A stretch of 16,322 nt of DNA from Alphaproteobacteria bacterium. GTDB taxonomy: Bacteria; Pseudomonadota; Alphaproteobacteria; Rhizobiales; Xanthobacteraceae. The stretch is from NCBI GenBank assembly GCA_005884745.1, contig VAZU01000057.1, positions 1 to 16,322 of the forward strand, written 5' to 3'. A program made the position numbers and the translations under genes. Below the pieces are notes generated by a model. That model searched no databases, was not told where the DNA came from, and saw only the letters and a list, made by a program, of their open reading frames with translations. Below are positions 6,735-13,748 of this stretch, piece after piece (the stretch's first letter is position 1; each line of letters begins with the position of its first letter).

Positions 6735-7037
6735 TCACCGGGTCGGCAGCACGGAAAAGCGCTCGCCCTGATAACGCTCGGCCAAGACTTCCGGGCCGGC
6801 TTCGCTCACGTCGACGGCTTCGACCTGGGAGCCGGGCGGCCCGCGACGGCAAGTCTCGATCATGCGCTCGACCGCGGATGCGGGCCCGGCGAACACGGCC
6901 TCGACGCTGCCGTCGCGGCGATTTCTGACCCAGCCTTCGAGATCATGCAGACTTGCATGATGCTCGACCCACATGCGAAAGCCGACGCCCTGCACGCGGC
7001 CGCGGAGGATCGCGTGCCGAATGATTTTTTCGCTCAT
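6735..7037 (-). CDS. acyP: Acylphosphatase
   Basis: This small cytoplasmic enzyme of 100 residues hydrolyses carboxyl-phosphate bonds such as acetyl phosphate or 1,3-bisphosphoglycerate. The signature GRVQGVGFRMW (13-23) holds the phosphate-binding loop with catalytic Arg21, and GWVRNRRDGSVEAVFAG (35-51) holds the catalytic Asn39. The length matches the family norm of 90-100. The ATG at 7037 is preceded by GGAGAGG and overlaps the stop of the upstream gene by four bases (ATGA). The two are thus probably translationally coupled. An in-frame ATG at 7124 exists but would place the start well inside the upstream gene. Confidence 0.93.
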   Translation of the reverse strand: MSEKIIRHAILRGRVQGVGFRMWVEHHASLHDLEGWVRNRRDGSVEAVFAGPASAVERMIETCRRGPPGSQVEAVDVSEAGPEVLAERYQGERFSVLPTR

Positions 7038-7492
7038 CCGGCCTCTCCGACTTCGGCGGCCCGCGTGCCGAAAGGCTGACCCCAGCGTTCGAGCGATTGC
7101 ACGTAGCGGTCCGGCAGCCCCCATTCCCGGGCCGCCGCGACGAGCGCGCGCTGATACCCCGGCCGGGGTTTTCCCGGCTTGGACTCGCGCCCGACATAGA
7201 CGAGGGCCGCAACGATCCGGTCACCGGCCCGCACGGGAAGCGTCCGGCGCACGTAAAGGCCGCTGTCGAGGCTCTCGTAGGCGTTCAACACGGCAAGGTC
7301 GCGTGCCGAAACGCGCCACAGCACCCCGTGCACCACCGCGCCGGGCGCGGGCACGACGGAGGCGTAGCCGTCCCTGGTGACGAGGAACCGCCAGCCCTCG
7401 AGCCGCGCCGGGCCGATCGCCGTGGCATGCCGGCAGCGCCGCCCCATGCGTGTCCTGCTCATGTTCGAGCCATAGGCGAAATAGGGCGTCAT
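7034..7492 (-). CDS. Gamma-glutamylcyclotransferase-like (AIG2 family) protein
   Basis: The 152-residue product has the gamma-glutamylcyclotransferase fold signature at its start, YFAYGSNM (4-11), whose glycine-serine loop binds the substrate. Glu73 in NAYESLDSGLYVRR sits where the family's catalytic Glu lies. Members release 5-oxoproline from gamma-glutamyl compounds such as glutathione products or gamma-glutamylamines; which one is used here cannot be read from the sequence. GACGAGG precedes the ATG at 7492. The last four bases overlap the acylphosphatase start. The pairing hints at joint expression, but I know no pathway linking the two enzymes. Confidence 0.85.
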   Translation of the reverse strand: MTPYFAYGSNMSRTRMGRRCRHATAIGPARLEGWRFLVTRDGYASVVPAPGAVVHGVLWRVSARDLAVLNAYESLDSGLYVRRTLPVRAGDRIVAALVYVGRESKPGKPRPGYQRALVAAAREWGLPDRYVQSLERWGQPFGTRAAEVGEAG

Positions 7493-7531
7493 GGCCTCGT
7501 CCGGTTCACGGGCAGCCGCGAGCGCAGGTCC

Positions 7532-7552
7532 CCTCTCCCCAGCGGGGAGAGG
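7532..7552. repeat. Short palindrome CCTCTCCCC-AGC-GGGGAGAGG
   Basis: A perfect 9-bp inverted repeat around three bases lies between the DUF805-like gene and the gamma-glutamylcyclotransferase gene, both on the minus strand. It resembles the CCTCTCCC arms at 8240-8324 and is probably a truncated copy of that class. The remainder of the 7493-7631 gap holds nothing I recognise. Confidence 0.6.
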
Positions 7553-7631
7553 TGGAGACTGCCTCTGCCGCCTCGTATCCCATCTGCGCCCGGACAGAGA
7601 TTCTCAATGTCGGATCGAGTGGGCGTCGCGT

Positions 7632-8141
7632 TCACGGCGCGGCGGACGCGGTCGGCCGCATCCCGGTCCAGATCGAGAAGGCGAGCGCGACCAAGGCCGG
7701 CGCGAATGCGGCGATGAGGAACGCCGCCAGGATCAGGCCGAGCCCGCCGAACTCGCCCGAGCCGAACACCCCGAACGACAGCGGGCCGAGCCATCGCATC
7801 GCCGAGCCCGCGAGCGCTTCGCTGGGACGCGCGCCGAGCCGGATGAAGAACGCCACGAACAGCAGCAGCACCATGGCGAGCGCATAGACCGTGGCAATCC
7901 CGGCCGCCGCGCCGACGTCCTCGTCGGCATCGCGCAGCCGTTTGGCATGCAGCGCGTACCAGCCCCAGAGCAGCGTCGCCTGGGCGGCGGCGAACGGCCA
8001 GAACCCGGCGCGGGCGACGACCGGCGCCGAGATCAGCGTCTGCGAGGCCAGGCTAGCCGCATAGATCACGGCCGCCCCGATCGCGAACGGCCGCGGCGCG
8101 AGCCGGCCGGTGGCGGACAGGAACAAGGCTGCGGGATCCAT
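7632..8141 (-). CDS. DUF805-like integral membrane protein
   Basis: The 169-residue product begins MDPAALFLSATGRLAPRPFA. The S-x-x-GRL-x-R-x-x-F pattern before the first helix and the HAKRLRDAD motif (65-73) after the second resemble the conserved GRisRr-F and KRlhD blocks of DUF805 inner-membrane proteins. Four membrane segments are visible: about 20-38, 48-63, 84-101 and 135-157. The family has no firm biochemical role. The start at 8141 gives the family-like N-terminus; an in-frame ATG 18 codons upstream is less likely because that stretch is hydrophilic and unlike the family. The downstream gamma-glutamylcyclotransferase gene runs in the same direction after about 140 bases. Confidence 0.7.
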   Translation of the reverse strand: MDPAALFLSATGRLAPRPFAIGAAVIYAASLASQTLISAPVVARAGFWPFAAAQATLLWGWYALHAKRLRDADEDVGAAAGIATVYALAMVLLLFVAFFIRLGARPSEALAGSAMRWLGPLSFGVFGSGEFGGLGLILAAFLIAAFAPALVALAFSIWTGMRPTASAAP

Positions 8142-8239
8142 GCGCGGATCGTGGCACGATGCCCCGGCAAATTCCACGCGGTGAGCAGCAGACATTCGGA
8201 TTGGTGGCCGGCGCGCGGCCTGGATGCTGGCTCCGGTCA

Positions 8240-8324
8240 CCTCTCCCGCTTGCGGGGGAGGTCGGCGAGCGAAGCTCGCCGGGAGGGGGCCCCCTCCCCA
8301 TCCCTCCCCCGCAAGCGGGAGAGG
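8240..8324. repeat. Compound palindromic repeat with perfect 22-bp outer arms
   Basis: The left arm at 8240-8261 (CCTCTCCCGCTTGCGGGGGA and two more G) is the exact reverse complement of 8303-8324. Between them lie GGCGAGC-GAA-GCTCGCC (8264-8280) and a GGAGGGGG/CCCCCTCC pair, so several hairpins could nest. This is the CCTCCCCCGCAAGCGGGGGAGG type common in rhizobial intergenic DNA as I recall it. It lies between pccA and the downstream DUF805-like gene. Confidence 0.85.
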
Positions 8325-8347
8325 GAGTCGCGAGCCTCTCGACCCAG

Positions 8348-10293
8348 TCAGGCGAACTCGAGGATGACCGCGTCGACCGCGAGGCTGTCGCCCGGCTTGG
8401 CGAGGACGCGGGAGACGGTGGCGTCCTGCTCGGCGCGCAGCACGTTCTCCATCTTCATGGCCTCGACCACGGCCAGCGTCTCCCCGGCCCGGACCTGCTG
8501 CCCCTCCTTGACGCCGATCGAGATCACGAGACCCGGCATCGGGCAGCGCAGCTTCTTGCCGGTATCGGCCGATACCTTGACCGGCATCAGCCGCGCAGCC
8601 GCCGCTTCGCGCTCGGTATAGACCAACGCGCGGACCCGGACGCCGCGATGGGCGAGGTCGAACCCGTTCAGGACCGCGCGCACCTGCACGGCGACCGGGT
8701 GTTCGTCGACCGTGCCGGTCCAGACCAGACCTCCCGGTTTCCAGGCCGAGTGCAGCAGGTGCGTACTTTTTTCGCGGCTCTCGGCCTCGAACATCCGCAC
8801 CTTGATGGTGTCGCCTTCGCGCGCGACCTCGAGCCGCTGCTCGGTCTCGCCGAGCTTGACGACGCGGCGGGAATCCCTGCGCACCGGCCGGCTCGGCAGC
8901 TGGGCGGAGATTCCTCGCCTGCGCTCTCCCACGACCAGGTCGACCGCGGCGGCAACCGCCGCCATCAGCTCCCCGATCCCGGCGTCCGGCTCGCGGCCGC
9001 GAAATCCATCCGGAAACTCCTCCGCGATGAAGGCGGTCGAGAGCTTGCCTGCGCGGAAGCGCTCGTTCTGCATCACCGCGGCGAGGAACGGGATGTTGTG
9101 GCGGATGCCGTCGATGGCGAACTGGTCGAGCGCATTCGCCTGCGCGTCGATCGCCTGCTCGCGCGAAGCCGCCAATGTCACGAGCTTGGCGATCATGGGG
9201 TCGTACCAGATCGAGATTTCGCCGCCCTCGTAGACGCCGGTGTCGTTGCGCACCGTCGCGCCGCGGCTGGTCCCCTCCTCGGGCGGGCGGTATCTCACCA
9301 GCCGGCCGGTCGAGGGCAGGAAGCTGCGGAACGGGTCCTCGGCGTAGATGCGGCTCTCGACCGCCCAGCCGGCAAGCTTCACGTCCTGCTGTTTGATCGC
9401 GAGCGGCTCGCCGGCGGCGACGCGGATCATCTGCTCGACGAGATCGATCCCGGTGACGAGCTCGGTGACCGGGTGCTCCACCTGCAGCCGCGTATTCATC
9501 TCCAGGAAAAAGAAGCTCTTGTCCTGGCCGGCGACGAACTCGACGGTCCCGGCGGAATCGTAGCCGACCGCTTTGGCCAGCGCGACCGCCTGGGCGCCCA
9601 TGCGCCGCCGCGTCTCGGCGTCGATCAGCGGGCTCGGCGATTCCTCGATGACTTTTTGGTTGCGGCGCTGGATCGAGCACTCGCGCTCGCCGAGATGGAC
9701 GACGCTGCCGTGCTTGTCGCCGAGCACCTGGATCTCGATGTGGCGCGGATCGACGATGAATTTCTCGATGAACACCCTTTCATCGCCGAACGAGGATTTC
9801 GCCTCCGAGCGGGCGCGGGCAAAGCCTTCGGCGACTTCCTGCTTGCGCTTAACGATCCGCATGCCTTTGCCGCCGCCCCCGGCGGAAGCCTTGATCATCA
9901 CCGGATAGCCAATCTCCTCGGCGATTTTCACGGCATGGCGCTCGTCCTCGATCACGCCGAGGAAGCCGGGCACGGTCGAGACCTTGGCCAGACGATGCCG
10001 GCGGCCTCGAGCGCCCGCGCAAAGGCTTCGCGCTCGGCAAGAAAACCGTAGCCCGGATGCACCGCCTCGGCGCCGGTCGCCTTGGCGGCCTCGAGGATCT
10101 TTTCGATGACCAGATAGCTTTCCGCCGCGGGTGGCGGGCCGATGCGGACCGCCTCGTCGGCCATCTCGACGTGGAGCGCATCCTTGTCGGCGTCGGAATA
10201 GACCGCGACCGTCTCGATCCCCAGCCGCTTCGCCGTCTTGATGATCCGGCAGGCGATCTCGCCGCGGTTGGCGATCAGAATGCGCTTGAACAT
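8348..10293 (-). pseudogene. pccA: Propionyl-CoA carboxylase alpha (biotin carboxylase) subunit, frameshifted
   Basis: This subunit carboxylates its own biotin with ATP and bicarbonate and passes the carboxyl group to PccB, making methylmalonyl-CoA. The first part (10293 to about 9990) reads MFKRILIANRGEIACRI and GAEAVHPGYGFLAE, then breaks after EAAGIV. The next frame resumes AKVSTVPGFLGVIED and continues to 8348 with AGGGGKGM (ATP-grasp glycine loop), EMNTRLQVEHPVTE and the C-terminal EAMKMEN biotin site, whose Lys is 35 residues from the end. Relatives carry about 25 more residues at the break (the FIGPNP...GDK...SKK segment), so that stretch is absent. Upstream ribosome-binding signal is weak (AGCAGGG). 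Its partner pccB lies intact about 1.8 kb away. Apart from the gap the gene looks well preserved. Confidence 0.9.
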
Positions 10294-10398
10294 GCCCTGC
10301 TATCCCAGGCCCCGGCCGGCCGGCTGGCTTTGCGGGTTCAGTCCTGAAAAGTCAATGTCATCAACCGGCAAGCGGCGTAAGCTGATTCAGTGCGTCGG

Positions 10399-11340
10399 AT
10401 GGCAGCCATCATGGCCCGGAGTGCAGGCATTCACCACATCACCGGCATCGCCGGCAGCCCGCGGCGGCACGTGGAGTTCTATACGCGCGTGCTGGGCTTG
10501 AGAATGGTGAAGCGTACGGTCAATTTCGACGATCCGAGCACCTGGCATCTCTACTACGGCAACGAGACCGGCGCGCCGGGGACCGCGCTGACGTTCTTCG
10601 TCTGGGACCATCTGCCGGCCGGCCGCCCGGGCGTGAGCCAGGCGGTCGAGACCGCGTTTGCCATCCCGGAATCCTCGATCGGCTATTGGACGGCGCGGCT
10701 CGTCGAGAAAGGCGTGCCGCACGACGCGCCGGAAAAACGCTTCGGCGAGACATTGATCGGACTGCGCGATCCGCACGGGCTGCGCCTGGAGCTCGTCGGC
10801 TCGCGCGCGGTCGCGGCCGAGCCCGGTTGGGCCGGCGGCGACGTGCCGGTTGAGCACGCGATCCGCGGATTCTTCGGGGTCACGCTGTGGCTAGAGAATC
10901 CGGCGGCGACCGCCAAGGTGCTGACCGAAGTGCTCGGGTTCGTCGCGAAAGCATCCGAGGAATCCCGCCAGCGGTTTGCTGCCGAAGGCCCGCTGGGCGC
11001 CATCGTCGATCTGCGCAATGTGCCGGCCGCGTTCGCAGGCTCGCTCGGCCCCGGCACGCTGCATCACGTCGCGTTCCGCGCCGCCGGCGACGCCGATCAG
11101 GCCGCGATGGCGGACGCGGTGCGCCGCCTCGGCTTGCGGCCGACCGACCAGATCGATCGCCGCTATTTCCGCTCGGTCTATTTCCGCGAGCCCGGCGGCG
11201 TGCTGTTCGAGATCGCGACCGAGGATCCGGGCTTCACGCTCGACGAGCCCAAGGCGAGCCTCGGCACCGCGCTCAAGCTGCCGCCGTGGTACGAAGAAAG
11301 GCGCGCCGAGATCGAGCGCGCGCTGCCGCCGCTGGAGTGA
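10399..11340 (+). CDS. VOC-family ring-cleavage-type dioxygenase, two domains
   Basis: This is a cytoplasmic metal-dependent protein of the glyoxalase/extradiol dioxygenase superfamily, about 313 residues, resembling proteins annotated as ring-cleaving dioxygenases (MhqO/LinE type) that open hydroquinone or catechol-like rings. The first domain begins GIHHITGIAGSPRRHVEFY (10-28) with VNFDDPSTWHLYYGNETGAP and ends near GLRLELVGS. The second starts GFFGVTLWLENPA and contains GTLHHVAFRAAG and VLFEIATEDPG, which give the His and Glu metal ligands. The substrate cannot be read here. Start choice is loose: GTG 10390, ATG 10399 and ATG 10411 are all in frame and none has a clear ribosome-binding site. 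It is divergent from pccA with a gap of about 100 bases, so they may share a control region. Confidence 0.85.
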   Translation: MAAIMARSAGIHHITGIAGSPRRHVEFYTRVLGLRMVKRTVNFDDPSTWHLYYGNETGAPGTALTFFVWDHLPAGRPGVSQAVETAFAIPESSIGYWTARLVEKGVPHDAPEKRFGETLIGLRDPHGLRLELVGSRAVAAEPGWAGGDVPVEHAIRGFFGVTLWLENPAATAKVLTEVLGFVAKASEESRQRFAAEGPLGAIVDLRNVPAAFAGSLGPGTLHHVAFRAAGDADQAAMADAVRRLGLRPTDQIDRRYFRSVYFREPGGVLFEIATEDPGFTLDEPKASLGTALKLPPWYEERRAEIERALPPLE

Positions 11341-11357
11341 GCTGGCCCGCTCGGCCC

Positions 11358-11480
11358 GTCGTCCCAGGCGCGTGCGCAAGCACGCGTACCCGGGACCCAT
11401 GACCACCGCCTGTATATCGTTGCTCCGTCCGTGTTCATGGGTTCCGGGCTCGCCTGCTCACGCAGGCGCCCCGGAATGAC
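11358..11480. repeat. Palindromic repeat, GTCGTCCC...GGAATGAC class
   Basis: It starts CGTCGTCCCAGGCGCGTGCG and ends CGCCCCGGAATGAC, with internal CGGGACCCATGACCACC facing GTGTTCATGGGTTCCGGG. Hairpin arms GCGTGCG-CAAG-CACGCG lie in the left end. It is the same class as 1051-1193. It fills the junction between the convergent dioxygenase and PAS genes. Confidence 0.78.
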
Positions 11481-11489
11481 CCGCGCTTT

Positions 11490-11909
11490 TCAGCTGCGCC
11501 CTGCCAGCTTCGTCCGCAACGCCTTCATCTTCTCGAAGCGCGCGGTCACGTCGCGCAGGATCGCCGCGACCCCGACCGTCTCGCCGGCCTCGTTGCGGAT
11601 CAGCGCGACCGTGAATTCGAGCGAGACGCGGCTGCTGTCCTTGCGCAGCCCCGGGACGGCGAGCAGATCGCCCTCGCCGTAACGGCTGTGCCCGGTCTGC
11701 ATCACGTGACGATACCCGTCCCAGTGCCGCGCGCGCAGCTGCTCCGGGATGATGAGATCGAGCGATTTTCCGACCGCCTCCGCGGCGCTATGGCCGAAGA
11801 TGCGCTCGGCGCCCTGGTTCCAATGGCGGATGATGCCGTCGCGATCGGCGGCGACGATCGCGTCGGACCCCGAGGCCAGCAGCGCTTGGGCGATTTGGGA
11901 AGGGTTCAT
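11490..11909 (-). CDS. Stand-alone PAS-domain protein
   Basis: The product is about 139 residues and consists of one PAS domain and little else. Typical S-box features are SDAIVAADRDGIIRHWNQGA (15-34), ERIFGHSAAEAVGKSLDLII (35-54), a GYRHVMQTG helix (65-73), and the PAC strands VSLEFTVALIRNEAGETVG (95-113) and AILRDVTARF (116-125). There is no kinase, cyclase or other output domain, so it may sense a ligand or redox state for a partner protein, or bind a cofactor; the partner is unknown. The ATG at 11909 gives a normal N-terminus. An in-frame ATG at 11975 lies in the neighbouring repeat and is rejected. It faces the dioxygenase gene convergently. Confidence 0.82.
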   Translation of the reverse strand: MNPSQIAQALLASGSDAIVAADRDGIIRHWNQGAERIFGHSAAEAVGKSLDLIIPEQLRARHWDGYRHVMQTGHSRYGEGDLLAVPGLRKDSSRVSLEFTVALIRNEAGETVGVAAILRDVTARFEKMKALRTKLAGRS

Positions 11910-11924
11910 GACTTCACCGGCGTT

Positions 11925-12042
11925 CCCAGGACGCGGTGCGGCGCCCGAGCGCTGCACCGCAGATCCGGGGTCCATTCTTTTTCCTCTGGGTCCCGGTTCA
12001 GCAGCGCACCGCTAACGCGGCGCGCTGCGCCCGGGACACGAG
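11925..12042. repeat. Palindromic repeat with GGACGCGGTGCGGCGC and CGGGACACGAG ends
   Basis: The left half reads CCAGGACGCGGTGCGGCGCC then GCTGCACCGCAGATCCGGGG. The right half reads GGGTCCCGGTTCAGCAGCGC then GGCGCGCTGCGCCCGGGACACGAG. The halves are imperfect inverted copies around a T-rich centre (TTCTTTTTCC). I recall this phrase set as a frequent Bradyrhizobium intergenic repeat. It separates pccB from the downstream PAS gene, both on the minus strand. Confidence 0.75.
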
Positions 12043-12050
12043 TCAGGAGA

Positions 12051-13583
12051 TCACAGCGGCAGATTGTCGTGCTTGCGGCCCGGCATCTCGACCTGCTTGT
12101 GCTTCAGCATCGCGAGCGCGCGGGCGATGCGGCGCCGCGTCGAGTGCGGCTGGATCACCTCGTCGATATAGCCGCGCTCGGCGGCGGCGAACGGCGAGAG
12201 GAACCGCTCCTCGTATTCCCGGGTTCGCTGCGCGATCTTTTCCGCATCCCCGATGTCCTGGCGGAAGATGATCTCGACCGCGCCCTTGGCGCCCATCACC
12301 GCGATCTGCGCGGTCGGCCAGGCGTAATTGACGTCGCCGCCGATGTGCTTGGAGGCCATGACGTCGTAGGCGCCGCCGAACGCCTTGCGGGTGATCAATG
12401 TGACCAGCGGCACACTCGCCTGGCTGTAGGCGAACAACAGCTTCGCCCCGTGCTTGATCAGCCCGCCGTATTCCTGCGCGGTGCCCGGCAAGAATCCCGG
12501 CACGTCGACGAAGGTCACGATCGGGATTTTGAACGCGTCGCAGAACCGCACGAAGCGCGCCGCCTTGCGCGAGGCGTCGGTGTCGAGCACGCCGGCGAGC
12601 ACCATCGGCTGGTTGGCGACGAAGCCTACGGTGCGCCCGGCGATGCGGCCGAACCCGGTGACCATGTTCTTGCCGAAGCTCGGCTGGATCTCGAAGAAAT
12701 CGCCTTCGTCCACGACTTTGAGGATCAGCTCCTTCATGTCGTAGGGCTTGTTGGGATTCTCCGGAACGAGGGTATCGAGCGAGCGGTCCTCGCGGTCGGC
12801 ATCGTCGAACGAGGGCCATTCCGGCACGCCGTCGGCATTGTTGGCCGGCAGGAAATCGATCAGCCGGCGCATCTGCAGCAGGCATTCGACGTCGTTCTCA
12901 TAGGCGCCGTCCGCGACCCCGGATTTCGTGGTGTGCACGCCCGCGCCGCCGAGCTCCTCGGAGGTGACGACCTCGTTGGTCACGGTTTTCACCACGTCCG
13001 GGCCGGTCACGAACATGTAGCTCGTGCCCTCGACCATGAAGATGAAATCGGTCATCGCCGGCGAATAGACGTCGCCGCCCGCGCACGGCCCCATGATCAC
13101 CGAGATCTGCGGGATCACGCCCGAGGCGATGACGTTGCGCTTGAACACTTCGCCGTAGCCGCCGAGCGCGGCCACGCCTTCCTGGATGCGGGCGCCGCCG
13201 GCGTCGAACAGGCCGATGATCGGCGCCCGCGCCCTGAGCGCCATGTCCTGGATCTTGGTCATCTTCAGCGCATGGGTCTCGGACAAAGAGCCGCCGAACA
13301 CGGTGAAATCCTTGGCGAACACGAAGGCGGTGCGGCCGTTGACCGTGCCCCATCCGGTGACGACGCCGTCGCCGGGGATTTTGGTCTGCGCCATGCCGAA
13401 CTCGTCGCAGCGGTGCTCGACGAACATGTCGAACTCCTCGAACGAGTTGCGGTCGAGCAGCAGCGCGATGCGCTCGCGCGCGGTGAGCTTGCCGCGCTTG
13501 TGCTGGGCGTCGATGCGCTTCTTGCCGCCGCCCAGGCGCGCGTGGCCGCGGCGATGCTCGAGCTTTTCGAGGATGTCCTTCAT
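12051..13583 (-). CDS. pccB: Propionyl-CoA carboxylase beta (carboxyltransferase) subunit
   Basis: PccB transfers the carboxyl group from PccA-bound biotin to propionyl-CoA, giving methylmalonyl-CoA for entry to the TCA cycle from isoleucine, valine and odd-chain fatty acids. The 510-residue length matches alphaproteobacterial PccB exactly as I know it. The crotonase-fold halves are both present: GLFDAGGARIQEGVAALGG (124-142) and GPCAGGDVYSP (165-175) in the N half; FVDVPGFLPGTAQEYGG (358-374) and ITRKAFGGAYDVM (397-409) in the C half. It begins MKDILEKLEHRRGHARLGGG and AGGGGA precedes the start. The reading frame is intact, unlike that of pccA. The two subunit genes are separated by the PAS and dioxygenase genes, so they are not one operon. 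Confidence 0.96.
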   Translation of the reverse strand: MKDILEKLEHRRGHARLGGGKKRIDAQHKRGKLTARERIALLLDRNSFEEFDMFVEHRCDEFGMAQTKIPGDGVVTGWGTVNGRTAFVFAKDFTVFGGSLSETHALKMTKIQDMALRARAPIIGLFDAGGARIQEGVAALGGYGEVFKRNVIASGVIPQISVIMGPCAGGDVYSPAMTDFIFMVEGTSYMFVTGPDVVKTVTNEVVTSEELGGAGVHTTKSGVADGAYENDVECLLQMRRLIDFLPANNADGVPEWPSFDDADREDRSLDTLVPENPNKPYDMKELILKVVDEGDFFEIQPSFGKNMVTGFGRIAGRTVGFVANQPMVLAGVLDTDASRKAARFVRFCDAFKIPIVTFVDVPGFLPGTAQEYGGLIKHGAKLLFAYSQASVPLVTLITRKAFGGAYDVMASKHIGGDVNYAWPTAQIAVMGAKGAVEIIFRQDIGDAEKIAQRTREYEERFLSPFAAAERGYIDEVIQPHSTRRRIARALAMLKHKQVEMPGRKHDNLPL

Positions 13584-13660
13584 CGGGTCCCCTGTGGCCG
13601 GCCTCGCCAGCTGGCATAGCAGACGCGCCGGAGCGCTCCAATTCTACCGCGAGTCGGCCC

Positions 13661-13748
13661 GTAGCCCGGATGGAGCGCAGCGAAATCCGGGGGCGGAGCT
13701 TGCTCTTCCCGGATTACGCCCCACTCCGCGGCGCTCCATCCGGGCTAC
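13661..13748. repeat. Palindromic repeat GTAGCCCGGATGGAGCGC with perfect 18-bp arms
   Basis: GTAGCCCGGATGGAGCGC (13661-13678) is the exact reverse complement of 13731-13748. Internal AATCCGGG...CCCGGATTACG forms a second pair. This class (GTAGCCCGGATGGAGCG...) is very common in rhizobia and some other proteobacteria as I recall it. It lies between the ATP12-family gene and pccB and overlaps the last 12 or so codons of the ATP12-family gene, including its stop. Confidence 0.88.

Noticed and set aside
8159..10051. 630-codon open frame on the plus strand opposite pccA
   Set aside because: It is the antisense shadow of a GC-rich coding gene; its sequence is rich in Arg/Asp/His with no family resemblance, while the minus strand encodes a clear PccA.
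11688..13619. 643-codon open frame on the plus strand opposite pccB and the PAS gene
   Set aside because: Same antisense effect of high GC; the minus strand has two recognisable proteins covering it.
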